Assembly: GCF_030012985.1 (NCBI RefSeq)
Contig: NZ_CP120233.1
Span: 1,364,001-1,428,000 of the forward strand
Source: Microbulbifer sp. VAAF005
GTDB lineage: Bacteria; Pseudomonadota; Gammaproteobacteria; Pseudomonadales; Cellvibrionaceae
Direction of reading: 5' to 3'
Length of the DNA stretch: 64,000 nucleotides
Made by a program: the position numbers and the translations under genes
The notes under the pieces: generated by a model
Seen by the model: the letters and a program-made list of their open reading frames with translations, nothing else
The model's database searches: none
What the model was told of the DNA's origin: nothing
In this document: positions 19,788-29,480 of the stretch, piece after piece
Layout: every line of letters starts with the position of its first letter
How positions within the stretch are numbered: position 1 is the first letter of the stretch

Positions 19788-20784
19788 GGAAACTCCAAAC
19801 GGGCAGTAACTCCACCCTGTTTATTACTTTGGATCAATAGCTTACCACGCTCTTGGTAAAGAGCAGAAAGTCGCTCCCGAATATTGCTCAATGCAATTCC
19901 ATTGTGCTTACCTGAACTAAGCTTATTGATACCGGCAGCGAGTCCCACACCATTATCTTCTACTTCGACAATCCACTGTTCTTCTTGTTGCTTAACCTTC
20001 AATCTAACCAATCCACCATTGGCTGCAGGTTCAATTCCATGAAAAATCGCATTTTCCACTAAAGGCTGCATTAATAAAGGAGGAACAAATGTTTCCAAGC
20101 TAATATCCGCAGACAAATCAACCTCATACTCTAGCCTTGACCCCAAACGTATCTTTTGTATTTCCAAGTAGCACTCCAAGCTACTTAGCTCATCTTTTAA
20201 AGATACCTGATCACAGCGGGATTTTTTCAGACTAAAGCGTAAAAGCTCACTAAAGTTATCTAAAAGATCCTCTGCTTTTGGGGGATCATGACGAATAAGC
20301 ATTTTGAGGTTAGCCAGTGTATTGAATAAAAAGTGAGGTTCAATTTGACTTTGTAGTATTTTTAATTGGCTCTGGGCCAAACTCTTTTGCTGCTCAGCCT
20401 GATGTAATTTGGCCTCTTGAAGCTCTCTCTCCAGCTGGCGAGACTGCTCTCGATTAAGCTCGATTTGATATACGAAAAGAAAAATAGGGATAGCAATGAT
20501 TAAAGAGTCAAGTCCTCGAAAAGTTGCAAAGCCCGATATCCACCACCAAGCATGTAGAGAACCTACAGTGAAGGCCACAAAAGCTGTAACTGTTAGCTTC
20601 ACTTTAGAAGACCAAGCAGGTTTAAAAAACCAGGCTAGTTGCCGTGTAGATATAGCTACAAATCCATACCCAAAAGAAATCACACCATTCAGAAAATAGC
20701 CTCCCCCCACACGGCCTGGGTAATTACCGCTACCACCACACAAATTATCAAAGTGCGCAAATACTCTTTGAACAAGTTCACCAT
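19775..20784 (-). CDS. LytS-type sensor histidine kinase (apparent frameshift near start)
   Basis: The main frame has several membrane helices, a coiled-coil linker (QLERELQEAKLHQAEQQ), the His_kinase motif QSQIEPHFLFNTLANLK with the phosphorylated His, and a HATPase domain with PLVENAIFHGIEP, VEDNGVGL and GIALSNIRERL. The natural start is in another frame: ATG at 20784, with GGAG upstream, gives MVNLFKEYLRTLIICVVVAV. Adding one G to the six-G run at 20703-20708 joins it as QAVWGGGYFLNGVISFGYG and restores the first membrane helix. It follows the barrel gene by nine bases and overlaps the regulator gene. Confidence 0.88.
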
Positions 20785-20793
20785 TAACTCCAC

Positions 20794-21963
20794 TCAAAAA
20801 ACTATCGTCGTACTAAAAGTAAATGCGGCCTGGCTTTGAAGCTGTGCAAAAGCAGATTCGTTACGACCACCAAAAAATCTTGCAGACGCACCAAGTACCC
20901 AATCTTCAGTTAACTTCCTTTCACCACCGATAGTTAAAATAAGACCGCTATCTTCAGGTGTATAGATTAAATCGACTTTAGGGTGATATTCATTATTGGA
21001 AAGCATCCAATGTAAAAGCAGATTGTGCCTCAAGGCATTTTCACCAGAAAACGCCATCGCAGAGGACCGACGAAAGCTATCCCATTGCACCCCCTGATTT
21101 TGGTACCACTGGCTGTAGTCAAACACCTGATCCCACTCATTTTTGCCCCAGGAGCGACTATCAAACCAGTACTCCAAAATTACGGAATGCCCAGCGCTAT
21201 TTGCCCAAGTCATTCCTATAAGAGCCTGCCAACCATTATTTTCTTTTTCTTGTTTCGGTATGGCCTTCAGTTCCGGGGGCTGCCAGCGCCAATGGTCTTG
21301 CTGATAACGCCATTCTGCATGGGCTTCCCATTGCTCTCCATAAGTATTAACCCAGCTACCACCTAAGTTAACACCTCGCTTGTCATCGATATAGCCCAAC
21401 AACTGCCACTCGGCACTTGCCCCAAGCTGATACCAGCGAGCTGCAATACCCTTTGGCAACGTACCACCAGAATGCTGGCTAATACCTGCATCCACCAACA
21501 TTACACTGAACTCGCCACTGCCAGTAAAATGACTCGCTGACATCACCCCAACACCTTCGCTCACTTGAAGTGAAACGGGGTTTCGCTCCATGGGCAAAAA
21601 CCAATCTAGCGGACGATGCCCATAACCAACCCCAAAATCCAATCGGCGCTTACCTATCAGCCAATCCCAGTCCTGCCAGCTCCCTTGCCGGAAAAGCTCC
21701 GCAACCACTAGCAGTGAGTCTTCACTACCACCTCTCTCAGCCTGATGGAAAGCAGAGACCTGCCCCTCCCAGGCTTCATATTGGAAGGCTCCCTGCAGCA
21801 AGGCTTGTCGAGACACATTTGACTCTCCTTCGAAGAGTGCACTATCGGAAGCTCGGTCATAAGCAGCCGCCATCGCCAGCTCCCACTGCGACTCAAGAGC
21901 ACCCGCCTGGCTGATGGCACTGCCAAACATTAGAGATAGAGCCCAGATATAGAAAGACTTCAT
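20794..21963 (-). CDS. Outer membrane beta-barrel protein of a two-component operon
   Basis: The 389-residue protein has a signal peptide (cleavage near ISQAGA), many alternating amphipathic strands rich in Trp and Tyr, and ends in Phe (FTFSTTIVF), the usual C-terminal signature of outer-membrane barrels. I cannot name its family; the pattern suggests a 12-16 strand porin-like barrel. It is the first gene of the operon, followed by kinase and LytTR regulator, so the two-component system may sense or control an envelope function carried out by this barrel. Confidence 0.72.
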   Translation of the reverse strand: MKSFYIWALSLMFGSAISQAGALESQWELAMAAAYDRASDSALFEGESNVSRQALLQGAFQYEAWEGQVSAFHQAERGGSEDSLLVVAELFRQGSWQDWDWLIGKRRLDFGVGYGHRPLDWFLPMERNPVSLQVSEGVGVMSASHFTGSGEFSVMLVDAGISQHSGGTLPKGIAARWYQLGASAEWQLLGYIDDKRGVNLGGSWVNTYGEQWEAHAEWRYQQDHWRWQPPELKAIPKQEKENNGWQALIGMTWANSAGHSVILEYWFDSRSWGKNEWDQVFDYSQWYQNQGVQWDSFRRSSAMAFSGENALRHNLLLHWMLSNNEYHPKVDLIYTPEDSGLILTIGGERKLTEDWVLGASARFFGGRNESAFAQLQSQAAFTFSTTIVF

Positions 21964-23101
21964 AGTTACCTCCCTTCAATGGAGGCAGACTAGCAATCTC
22001 CCAGAGCCAAGCCAGTCGGTAAGACAAGCGGTATATCGCTCGGATAAATGGCTACTAATGGAGATTGGCGGAAGCAGTTACTTACAGATCACTAACCCGA
22101 GTTGTTGTTGGCTGTTTTGAAATCAACCAAGAATACGATCATTACCTAATCGCTAGCACCCTGGCGACTAAAAATAAGAGGGGACCGCCATCGCGATGAA
22201 GAAAATGAGCGGGTATTCCGGTGAATGCCCCCTAGGACCCCATTCAGCTCATTTGCAATTAAGACAATAGAATTGGATTAAATAGAGAACCGCTATAGAC
22301 AACGATATCACCGACATCTGGACGCATAGTGTCTTGATTGAAAAACTGCAGAAGTCCTCTTTAGGTATAGAAACTTCCATGATCAACGGTCAGGTCAGAG
22401 CAATCTTTAGCGTGGCCAAACATATAAACATTCAGTTTTCAACACGCTCAAAATAATAGCGCTTTACAAACTCAAAACACCGATATTTTAATCCAAGATT
22501 ATAACCATCTACGGGTGTATTGCGCTCATCAACGTTATTAACTCCTCCATTGCAATAACCCCTACGCCATGAAGAGAACCGATAATATCCCCGGTAGAAT
22601 AAGTAGAATTAAGATTTAAGAAGGTAGCTACTTGGCATAGGCTACCAGCAGAAAAAGACCTGTACAGGAAAGAACCTCCATGAACGTAACTTTGTTGCCT
22701 CGTTCCTTGGATTTTTCAGCAGCTGATAACATCCTTATTTCTCTTTGCCAAACCGCAGGCCTAAACCATAAGCTCCGATCCCTAAAGAAAACCCATAGAT
22801 ATATTGCACGACTCATTTAACTTTTGGGCTATCTCTTTTATCCTACCCACTAACCTATTAACCCTTAAGAGCCTTGTCACCAATTGCCGAAACCAGGTTC
22901 ACACTACTTAAAGATAATCACAATCAATGGTCCAACACCGTCACAACCTGCCAAAAAACAGATAGCAATTTAGCCTTCGGTGACCCAGAATCCAATTTCG
23001 GTTATTTAACTACTACCCAATAGGAACCGGACCTTTAAGCAGCTGTCCATCAAATACAGATCGCCCCGCTCACTTGCATTAAGAAATACGTCGAGTTTGT
23101 C
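21964..23101. other. Long intergenic region upstream of the barrel and protease genes
   Basis: About 1.1 kb between two divergent genes. It must carry both promoters. A 62-codon frame on the minus strand (22628-22816) has one hydrophobic end but no ribosome binding site or family, and I do not accept it. No IS end, RNA gene or strong inverted repeat was recognised. This may be decayed coding sequence. Confidence 0.4.
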
Positions 23102-24673
23102 ATGCCTGATACCCTAAAATTCCTTACAGCATTCAGCTTATCCGTTCTCCTCACAGCTTGCGGCGGAGGCGGCTCCAGTAGTAGCAGTTCCAGCGATGAG
23201 GCTACTGAAACGGAAACAAGCACTGATAGCAGTGACAGTAACGACTCCGATAACGAGGGGGAAGATACGGGCGGGTACACCTTTAACCCCAGTAGCCCCC
23301 TGGCAACACTTGTCGTAGGGTCACAAGAATACGCCAGTGGAACCCTCACCCTTGAAGATACTGATAGTAATAGCCCCACCTTTCAGGCCAGTAGTGTTGC
23401 CGGAGACTACGGTGATTTTACCCTCTATGAAAGTGGCAACTGGGAATACCAATTAAACACCAATTCTCAGAACTTAAACGATGGCGAGTCGGTGGAAGAC
23501 ACTATATCTTTTGAACTCACAGATGGCAGCACTCTTTATGTTGTATTCTCAGTTCAAACCATCGAAGCTACAGAGAGCAGCATCGTCTTTATCTTTATGA
23601 ACTTCTCAGACGTCTCTGTAGAAGATGATCTCAGTGTTTCCCAAATCGCCGATATGGCTTTCAATGACACAGATTCTCTCGACAATGCCTACCAGGAGAA
23701 TTCTCTGGGACAACTGAAGTTTAGCCGCCACCTTAGTAGTGACACAGCACTGGACCAGTACTGCTACGGAGAAGACAGCGATGAAAGCACCTCTATCGAC
23801 TGCTTCAACTACAGCATTCCTGACAGCCAAAATGGTGGGGTGTTGAGTATCGAAGATGCACAATCCCGCTCTGGCAGCGAGTATAACGATGACGGCTATA
23901 CCTGGAGAGATAACGCAACCAGCTGGATTGAAAGTAACTATGTAGACTCCAATAGCCAACCTGTAGATCTCAGTGATTGGCGTCACCGGGTCTACATTTT
24001 CCCTGAAGCTGCAGCTAGCGCGGGATTAGTTGGCACAGGGGTGGCCTCTGTTGGTGGCCGCTGGAGTATGATAATTGCCGATAGCGATCAACTGATTATG
24101 GGCCATGAAATTGGCCACAATATTGGCCTGAGCCACGCCGGCAATGACGATAATAATGATGGAGACACCAACGATAGTGGTGAGAGCGAGTATGGCAGTG
24201 ACGGCTCCCTAATGGGCAATGCCTGGCAGTCGCGCTTATTCGGAAGTGGTCATCGTGACTATATGGGGTGGTATGACTCATTCCCCGGATACACTGAAAC
24301 CATTGAGGCAGTTTCAGGCAGTACTACTAGTATTGAGTTTCAAGCTATAGAGCTTACTGCAGGTGAGCTTAGTGGCACTCTTCCCCAGCTCTTAAAGGTA
24401 GAGAGTATTGGTAGCAGAAATGGGGAAAACTACTATTACATCGAATACCATGTTGAGCACGACACCCTCAATCCCCGCCCACATCACGAAAATGCGGTAA
24501 CGGTTCACTACCTTAGCGGCACTAGCAATAACAATGTTACCGCCAATCAGGTCGCCACACTGTCCACTATTGGGGAGAGCTTTACTGACTCATCCGCTGG
24601 GATCACTATTGAATTCCTATCCACTGACAGCAGCAATAACTCTGCAACTGTTTCCGTAACTTACGATGAATAA
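23102..24673 (+). CDS. Zinc-metalloprotease lipoprotein with metzincin motif
   Basis: The 523-residue protein has a lipobox (LLTACGGGG), a Ser/Thr/Asp/Glu-rich linker, a VCBS-like Ig domain (about 60-160), and a protease domain. This has HEIGHNIGLSH at about 334-344, the metzincin HExxHxxGxxH zinc site with Glu335 as general base, and a likely Met-turn at SLMGN about 25-30 residues later. The order resembles gametolysin-like M11 peptidases. It should sit on the outer membrane or be released from it, and cleave extracellular protein. The low charge and high acidic content fit a marine exoenzyme. The gene after it overlaps or nearly overlaps its stop. Confidence 0.83.
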   Translation: MPDTLKFLTAFSLSVLLTACGGGGSSSSSSSDEATETETSTDSSDSNDSDNEGEDTGGYTFNPSSPLATLVVGSQEYASGTLTLEDTDSNSPTFQASSVAGDYGDFTLYESGNWEYQLNTNSQNLNDGESVEDTISFELTDGSTLYVVFSVQTIEATESSIVFIFMNFSDVSVEDDLSVSQIADMAFNDTDSLDNAYQENSLGQLKFSRHLSSDTALDQYCYGEDSDESTSIDCFNYSIPDSQNGGVLSIEDAQSRSGSEYNDDGYTWRDNATSWIESNYVDSNSQPVDLSDWRHRVYIFPEAAASAGLVGTGVASVGGRWSMIIADSDQLIMGHEIGHNIGLSHAGNDDNNDGDTNDSGESEYGSDGSLMGNAWQSRLFGSGHRDYMGWYDSFPGYTETIEAVSGSTTSIEFQAIELTAGELSGTLPQLLKVESIGSRNGENYYYIEYHVEHDTLNPRPHHENAVTVHYLSGTSNNNVTANQVATLSTIGESFTDSSAGITIEFLSTDSSNNSATVSVTYDE

Positions 24674-24695
24674 CTTAATGGGGAGTATGACCGCA

Positions 24696-24992
24696 ATGAA
24701 AAATCTACCCTTAGCCCTGCTTCTCGCTCTTTCCTCTTCGGTAATGGCCGAGGAGACCGTAACTGGCGTTTTAGAGGAAGAGATCTCCGAGAACTTTCAA
24801 ACTGGAGAAGTGGATCACCGCTTCTCAGTAAAAGACGAAACTACCGGTGAATACTATTTCATCGATGCGCGGGAGGCGAAAGAAAAAGGAATGCAATCTG
24901 GTGAACGAGTACGTATTCGTGGTGAGCGGGAAAATAAGCGGCGTTTTCGTATCCGCGAATCTCAGCGTTTAGAGTTGAGACGAGAAGAGTAA
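24696..24992 (+). CDS. Small exported OB/SH3-like protein downstream of protease
   Basis: A signal peptide (MKNLPLALLLALSSSVMA) is followed by about 80 charged residues forming a likely small beta-barrel: VTGVLEEEIS, HRFSVKDETTGEYYFIDA, GERVRIRGERENKRRFRI. I start it at ATG 24696, which has GGGGAG at 24680-24685; in-frame ATGs at 24666 and 24687 are too close to that site or disrupt the signal peptide. It begins 22 bases after the protease stop and is probably co-transcribed. It has no recognised family; the shape recalls small periplasmic OB-fold proteins. Confidence 0.65.
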   Translation: MKNLPLALLLALSSSVMAEETVTGVLEEEISENFQTGEVDHRFSVKDETTGEYYFIDAREAKEKGMQSGERVRIRGERENKRRFRIRESQRLELRREE

Positions 24993-25014
24993 GCTAAAGA
25001 TATGTAATAGCCGA

Positions 25015-25051
25015 CCTGATAGTGAAAGAATAAATATCATTCACTATCAGG
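25015..25051. terminator. Hairpin after the protease operon
   Basis: A perfect 12-bp stem (25015-25026 with 25040-25051, arm CCTGATAGTGAA) encloses a 13-base A+T-rich loop. No T run follows. It lies between the end of the rightward operon and the leftward small-protein gene. Confidence 0.6.
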
Positions 25052-25116
25052 CCAATCATATAACCGCAGGCAGCTTGTTATATTTCACTATTTTACGGAT
25101 ATCGCTATACATATTC

Positions 25117-25449
25117 TCAATATATAACAAACAACCTACTTATATAACAGTAGCTCGTGCTATCATCAAAATTAACTCGAACTTGTTTTCCTGCTGCAGC
25201 TCCTGCTAAAGCTGCACCAAACATCAGATTTAACCCTTCCTCTGTAACACCTTTCTCCCCGACCTTTACCCAATGGTACTTTGGATCAACACCGTTTGTG
25301 CAGCTGGTAGAATCGTCAGCAAACGTTATAACGAATCGGCCATCTCCATGGGGATATACTCTTGTGATCGTTGAAGTAAACCAAATTTCATCCGCAACCG
25401 CTGGAAACGAAAGAACAATTAAAAGAATAAAAGCCTTAAATTTTATCAT
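25117..25449 (-). CDS. Small exported protein, member A of a local paralogue family
   Basis: A 110-residue protein with signal peptide MIKFKAFILLIVLSFPAVA. The mature part has N-terminal strands, one Cys in the middle (DDSTSCTNG), then a helix-like GLNLMFGAALAGAAAGKQV and a strand with a second Cys (VRVNFDDSTSYC). This order, Cys, then an Ala-rich segment ending in GK, then V-x-V strands and a second Cys, recurs in six other small exported proteins of this window. Function unknown; secreted or periplasmic. Confidence 0.65.
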   Translation of the reverse strand: MIKFKAFILLIVLSFPAVADEIWFTSTITRVYPHGDGRFVITFADDSTSCTNGVDPKYHWVKVGEKGVTEEGLNLMFGAALAGAAAGKQVRVNFDDSTSYCYISRLFVIY

Positions 25450-25486
25450 GTCTCCACCCTAAACTTATAAAATAAAAACCAATAAC

Positions 25487-25828
25487 TTACTGAAAGATCT
25501 CGATAAAGGCCGCACGATTACAAACCGAGGAGTCCTCATAGCTATATATAGAAACCTTCTTTCCAGTTGTCAGCGCGGTAAGAGCAGCAGCGTAGGCTCG
25601 GCTATGAATCTCCTCATTATTTCCTGCATTACCTGCCACCGACAAAGGGAAGGTTATGGACTCACCATTACATAAGCCGTTACCATTAGCTGTCTTCACC
25701 GTAAAAGACATACCATTTGCTGCGGTATTTGCCACTGCCGTAATCTCGACACTTTGAGCTATGTATCCACCAGAAGCCCACCCATCTACCGAAAACAAAG
25801 CACAAAACAATAGTAATGCTTTCTTCAT
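25487..25828 (-). CDS. Small exported protein, member B of the paralogue family
   Basis: The start is ATG 25828, with GAGAGGA upstream; an earlier in-frame start would hide the signal peptide MKKALLLFCALFSVDGWA. The mature part (about 95 residues) reads GGYIAQSVEITAVANTAANG, then a Cys in GLCNG, then HSRAYAAALTALTTGKKVSIY and SSVCNRAAFIEI. It is closely similar to the gene at 27830 and resembles a Pfam domain of unknown function that I associate with the number DUF5992; that link needs checking. It follows the start of member A's promoter region on the same strand. Two conserved Cys probably form a disulfide. Confidence 0.72.
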   Translation of the reverse strand: MKKALLLFCALFSVDGWASGGYIAQSVEITAVANTAANGMSFTVKTANGNGLCNGESITFPLSVAGNAGNNEEIHSRAYAAALTALTTGKKVSIYSYEDSSVCNRAAFIEIFQ

Positions 25829-26247
25829 TTCAGAACATCCTCTCTGAGACTTTAACTTAAAGGAAAACTCCGCGCATACTACCACCAACCCCCTACTCAA
25901 TTACATTAATTAAGGAAAATAAAGTCTTACAACACCACCAAATTAGTAACAACTAGAGAGATCCACCGCTAACCTTGACGAAAGTACCAAGTCAAAAAAT
26001 CAACCAACCGAAGTGAATTAGCATTCATGGCATTGCAATATTAGAGACCTCTATCCAACTCAACAAAAAGCTGGACAAAAGCTATAAACGGCCACTAAAG
26101 ATCAGCGCCTATAATACTACTGGTGCCTTTCTCCAATCTATGGGGCCATGCTTCCAAAGCTTCTGTATCCAGTCTTTTACGGATCAACATGGAGCATTGG
26201 ACTTCTTCCGGCTAATATCTCTTCATCTATCAGGAAAACCTGGGCTC

Positions 26248-26616
26248 TTAGTTTTCCTTTAACCGAAGATGATAAACGCCCTGAGACCAAACCTCCCCCC
26301 ATGATTGAGTACAAGAAGAAAACTGCTCCTCTCGAAACCACAAGGTCACTTCCTTTCCTGTCGCATGTGCCGTGGTTAGAAGAGTTAAGGCTGCCTTACA
26401 GGACTCTTCAGCAAACTCACCCACGGTTTCTGTAACCCTGCAAATTCCAACACTATAAAAATTAGTATCTCCACCACTATCCTGTATGCTAGCGTGAATA
26501 TTTCCATTTGCAGCAACTTCTACTGTAGCAACATTGCCAGTACATGTCTGACTATCAGAATAAGCGTTAACGGAGGCCAGAAAAAAGCCAAACAATAAAA
26601 ATTTTTTGTTATTCAA
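26248..26616 (-). CDS. Small exported protein, member C of the paralogue family
   Basis: A 122-residue protein with signal peptide ending at VNAYS. It probably starts at TTG 26616, as AGGGGA lies nine bases upstream and the nearby ATG leads to a stop after four codons. Four Cys occur (QTCTG, GICRV, ESCKAAL, SSCTQ). The helix-like CKAALTLLTTAHATGKEVTLWF followed by FSSC fits the shared pattern of the family, with an extra N-terminal disulfide. Function unknown. Confidence 0.6.
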   Translation of the reverse strand: MNNKKFLLFGFFLASVNAYSDSQTCTGNVATVEVAANGNIHASIQDSGGDTNFYSVGICRVTETVGEFAEESCKAALTLLTTAHATGKEVTLWFREEQFSSCTQSWGEVWSQGVYHLRLKEN

Positions 26617-27082
26617 AATTCATCCCCTAAAATATGTATTTTCATCAGCAATCATCACAGTAAATTTATTATAACCACACACCCCAAATTAACTATAAAT
26701 TTAATATCTTGATTGCATATTACTATAGATTTTTGATGAGCTACAAGTTCACAAAAATCCAGCCCTGCACCTACATGACGCAAACGGTCACACACAACTC
26801 ACCTTAATTCGCACCGTATAAAAATCAGGACAAATAATAAATAACCTCAATCAAAATTTACCCACCCTCATCTTAAACATCACCACACGCGGACAGCATA
26901 CACTCTAAAAATAACGTAATAAGAAAATTCAAAAACCGGAAGAAAAGTTTAAATCAATAACAATCATACAGCCTTAGCCATTACTTTCTTTGCGGTCAGC
27001 TAGAACTATTGACTCCCATACCTTTGTGGTACTTTACCTCACATTAAAAAATACTCCTGCGAAGTTATGCCCCCTAAAACTG
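26617..27082. other. A+T-rich intergenic region before an IS3 scar
   Basis: About 470 very A+T-rich bases without a credible ORF. It probably holds the promoter of member C. No repeat or RNA gene seen. Confidence 0.4.
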
Positions 27083-27430
27083 TAATGGTCAACCATTTCC
27101 GGACAGTAAGTTAAGTTTTTCTTCCGCTTTTGCAGGCGGCGATCCGTCATTATGTTGATGGGGACGCTCCCAGTTGTGGTAAGTCACCAAGTAATGACTG
27201 ATGTCTCGGCTCCCTTCTGTGATGGAGTTGTATCCGAGAGAGGGTATCCATTCACTTGTACCAACATCCAGCGATCGGGCCGCTTCAGGGATTGAATAGC
27301 CTTGATCCACAGCCAAGCAGGCAGCATCTAATTTAAATTCGGGAGAAAAGGATCGACGCTGCCTACTCATAGAACGCCTCTATCTTCGGTGGCAACTTTA
27401 CCACCCTAATTGGCACCCAGGTTTAGTAAA
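27083..27430 (-). mobile_element. IS3-family remnant with internal deletion
   Basis: A 93-codon frame (27370 down to 27089) joins the N-terminus of an IS3 OrfA (MSRQRRSFSPEFKLDAACL, then a helix-turn-helix with GYSIPEAARSLDVG) directly to the C-terminus of OrfB (GSRDISHYLVTYHNWERPHQ, ending ...KLNLLSGNG). About 1 kb between them, including the DDE catalytic core, is missing. The flanks resemble IS3 ends, but exact ends and a target duplication could not be fixed. It cannot encode an active transposase. Confidence 0.8.
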
Positions 27431-27770
27431 CCACTACAAGCCGAGGCCAGCATCTACTGGGGAAGGCTATTCAAGACCCCCAATATGGTCGAGCGTCCCA
27501 TTTAGGAATCCTCTCCGGATAATAATAAAGAAATAAAGCTTGAAGAGTTAATTAGCCCGATTCAAGGAAACTTAATGAATATCAACTGACTTAAACGCTG
27601 CCTGGAGAGCCTCCTCTTTTAAAGCAGGCGCCACCTTATATTCATCTTGTGCAGCCACTCTTATATACAAACAGGCTTGGCCAACACAAATTACTTACAC
27701 GAGAGAAAATAAGCCTGAAAATAGAAATTTTTAACTGGAAAAAAGTTGAACAGGATCAATTAATATTTAT
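27431..27770. other. Intergenic region downstream of the IS3 scar
   Basis: About 340 bases with no credible ORF, RNA gene or repeat. It separates the IS3 remnant from the promoter of the small-protein gene at 27830. Confidence 0.4.
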
Positions 27771-27798
27771 TTGACGAGCAACAAAAAAGCTATAAAAT
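27771..27798 (+). promoter_or_regulatory. Sigma-70-like promoter of the gene at 27830
   Basis: TTGACG at 27771-27776 and TAAAAT at 27793-27798 are 16 bases apart and would give a 5' leader of about 25 bases before the ATG. Confidence 0.5.
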
Positions 27799-27829
27799 AC
27801 CTCACTCAAAACTTATAGCGGATCTAAGC

Positions 27830-28177
27830 ATGAAAAAAATTATTTCTTGCAGTTTAATGGCACTCTCTGTGCAGGCAAATGCTAGTGCAGGCTGGATTGC
27901 TACTGATGTAGAAATTTCTGCAGTTACAAATACAAAATCTAACGGCGAAGGTTTTGCGATTATTGTTACCGACGGTAATGATAGCTACCCTTGCGAAGAT
28001 ACAACAATCTATTTTCCCTTAGATTCAGCTGGAAGTAGTGGAAGAGATCAAGACATTCACAACAGAGCATTTAGCCTATCTATAGCAGCATTAACCACAG
28101 GAAAGAGAGTAAGCATATATAGCTATTCAGACAGTTCAAGCTGTAACGAAGCCACCTATATAAAGCTTAGCAAGTAA
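27830..28177 (+). CDS. Small exported protein, member D of the paralogue family
   Basis: A 115-residue protein with signal peptide MKKIISCSLMALSVQANA. The mature part is a close relative of the gene at 25487: AGWIATDVEISAVTNTKSNG, a Cys in YPCED, HNRAFSLSIAALTTGKRV, then SIYSYSDSSSCNEATYIKL. The conserved pair of Cys, the GK turn and the final IxL strand define the family. It is monocistronic with its own promoter at 27771. Function unknown. Confidence 0.74.
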   Translation: MKKIISCSLMALSVQANASAGWIATDVEISAVTNTKSNGEGFAIIVTDGNDSYPCEDTTIYFPLDSAGSSGRDQDIHNRAFSLSIAALTTGKRVSIYSYSDSSSCNEATYIKLSK

Positions 28178-28287
28178 AAAATGCTCCCCTTATTTTTTAG
28201 AATAGGGGGTTGCAGCTGACTAACTCTAAGCAACCTTTATTGTACTGTGATAGGAAATACTAAAACCCATTACCGCCACCCATCTTA

Positions 28288-28600
28288 TTACCCACAAAAA
28301 GTAATACTCTTTACAGGAAGCACAAGATCCATAATACTACTTTCACCCTTTGAATATAGTTTAGCCCCAGAAAGCCAATCATTTTTATAGAATACTTTCG
28401 GTAATTTTATGTTTACAGACCTTAATAATTCTAAGCTTTTAATAGAATTTTGTTTCATGGCAGGGGTACTTAAAAAATGCAACATTGTATTTCCGGGCAC
28501 CCATAGAAGAAGTATATTTAAACGTCAAATCCATTGACATAATATAGGGATCGCCACAATTTTCTGGATATAGAAACATTCATGCTTAAATCCCATACCC
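28288..28600 (-). pseudogene. Degraded gene of unknown function
   Basis: Two overlapping minus-strand frames together read like one broken protein: CGDPYIMSMDLTFKYTSSM with GARKYNVAFFKYPC in one frame, and SLELLRSVNIKLPKVFYKND then GESSIMDLVLPVKSITFCG in the next, up to the stop at 28288. No start with a ribosome binding site survives. I do not recognise the family; its position among toxin remnants suggests a former immunity or exported-protein gene. Confidence 0.4.
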
Positions 28601-28609
28601 CTACCTCAA

Positions 28610-29480
28610 TGCTCACAGATATCTCTTGATGCAACAACTTGCCATCTTTGCCTCTCCCGTTGTGTACGTAGGGTATTCCTTATGGGAAAGATACTCAATC
28701 TGGGAAGAACTATGAGCATCGGCTCCACTGGACTGAAGCCAGAGCACAAACGTTGGTTGGCACCTTTGCCCTTGAAGCCGCAGCCCTTGCGGTAATGAGT
28801 AATCACTACCATATCGTGCTCTATATTGATTCAACTACAGCCAAAACTTGGTCCGACACTGAAACCGTTCATCGCGGGCAGGAGCTTTTTAATACTTCCA
28901 TACTGACTCAACTCTACGTTCAGAGCCATACCCTTGACCACAGAGAGATGGAAAAGCTCAACGAACTTATCGCCCTCTGGAGAGAATAATTGACGGATAC
29001 CAGCTGGTTCATATTACGCTTAAATCAATCTATCGCTCACTAGACCAATGCGGAAGATAACCACACAAGCCGCTTTTGGGAGGGGTGCTTTAAGTTCCAA
29101 GCTTTACTGGATGAGAGAGCCCTCGCCGCCTGCATGCCTCATGTAAATCTCAACACTACACGAGCCAATAAGGCAAACTCTCCTGAAGACTATGATCATG
29201 CTTCTACTCAACAGCGTATTCGTGCGGTAATCTCGGGACGGCAGGCCAAAGAACTTCTACTACTTGCTGACAGTAAGCGCCTAGATATACAAAAGGATTA
29301 CCCTTTCAGCTGGATCACTACTCAGAGCTGATAGAGCGAAGCGGCCAAAACTTAGACCCCAGTACCATTCTTACACCCTGTTTTTAAACGGTTGGGTATA
29401 TCATCAAAACAAAGGCTCTGGCCCAGTCGAAACTTTGAAAGCCACTTCAAATCGGTAGGGGATGCGCAACAACTCGGATA
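28610..29480 (+). pseudogene. IS200-like (REP-associated tyrosine) transposase remnant 1
   Basis: Fragments in several frames follow the order of a Y1 transposase of the TnpA-REP type: ISLDATTCHLCLSRCVRRVF, then the HUH-type AVMSNHYHIVLYID, then QELFNTSILTQ, ALLDERALAACM, VISGRQAKELL, and a C-terminal NFESHF piece near 29430. There are at least three frameshifts and stops. The full-length family has about 320 residues. No active enzyme can be made. Confidence 0.75.

Noticed and set aside
20785..20797. TTG start of the sensor kinase at 20797
   Set aside because: It gives a Gly-rich, non-membrane N-terminus. The ATG at 20784 with GGAG, plus one restored G, gives a proper membrane helix.
22628..22816. 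A 62-codon minus-strand frame with a hydrophobic end
   Set aside because: No ribosome binding site, no signal peptide layout, no neighbour; within a long non-coding stretch.
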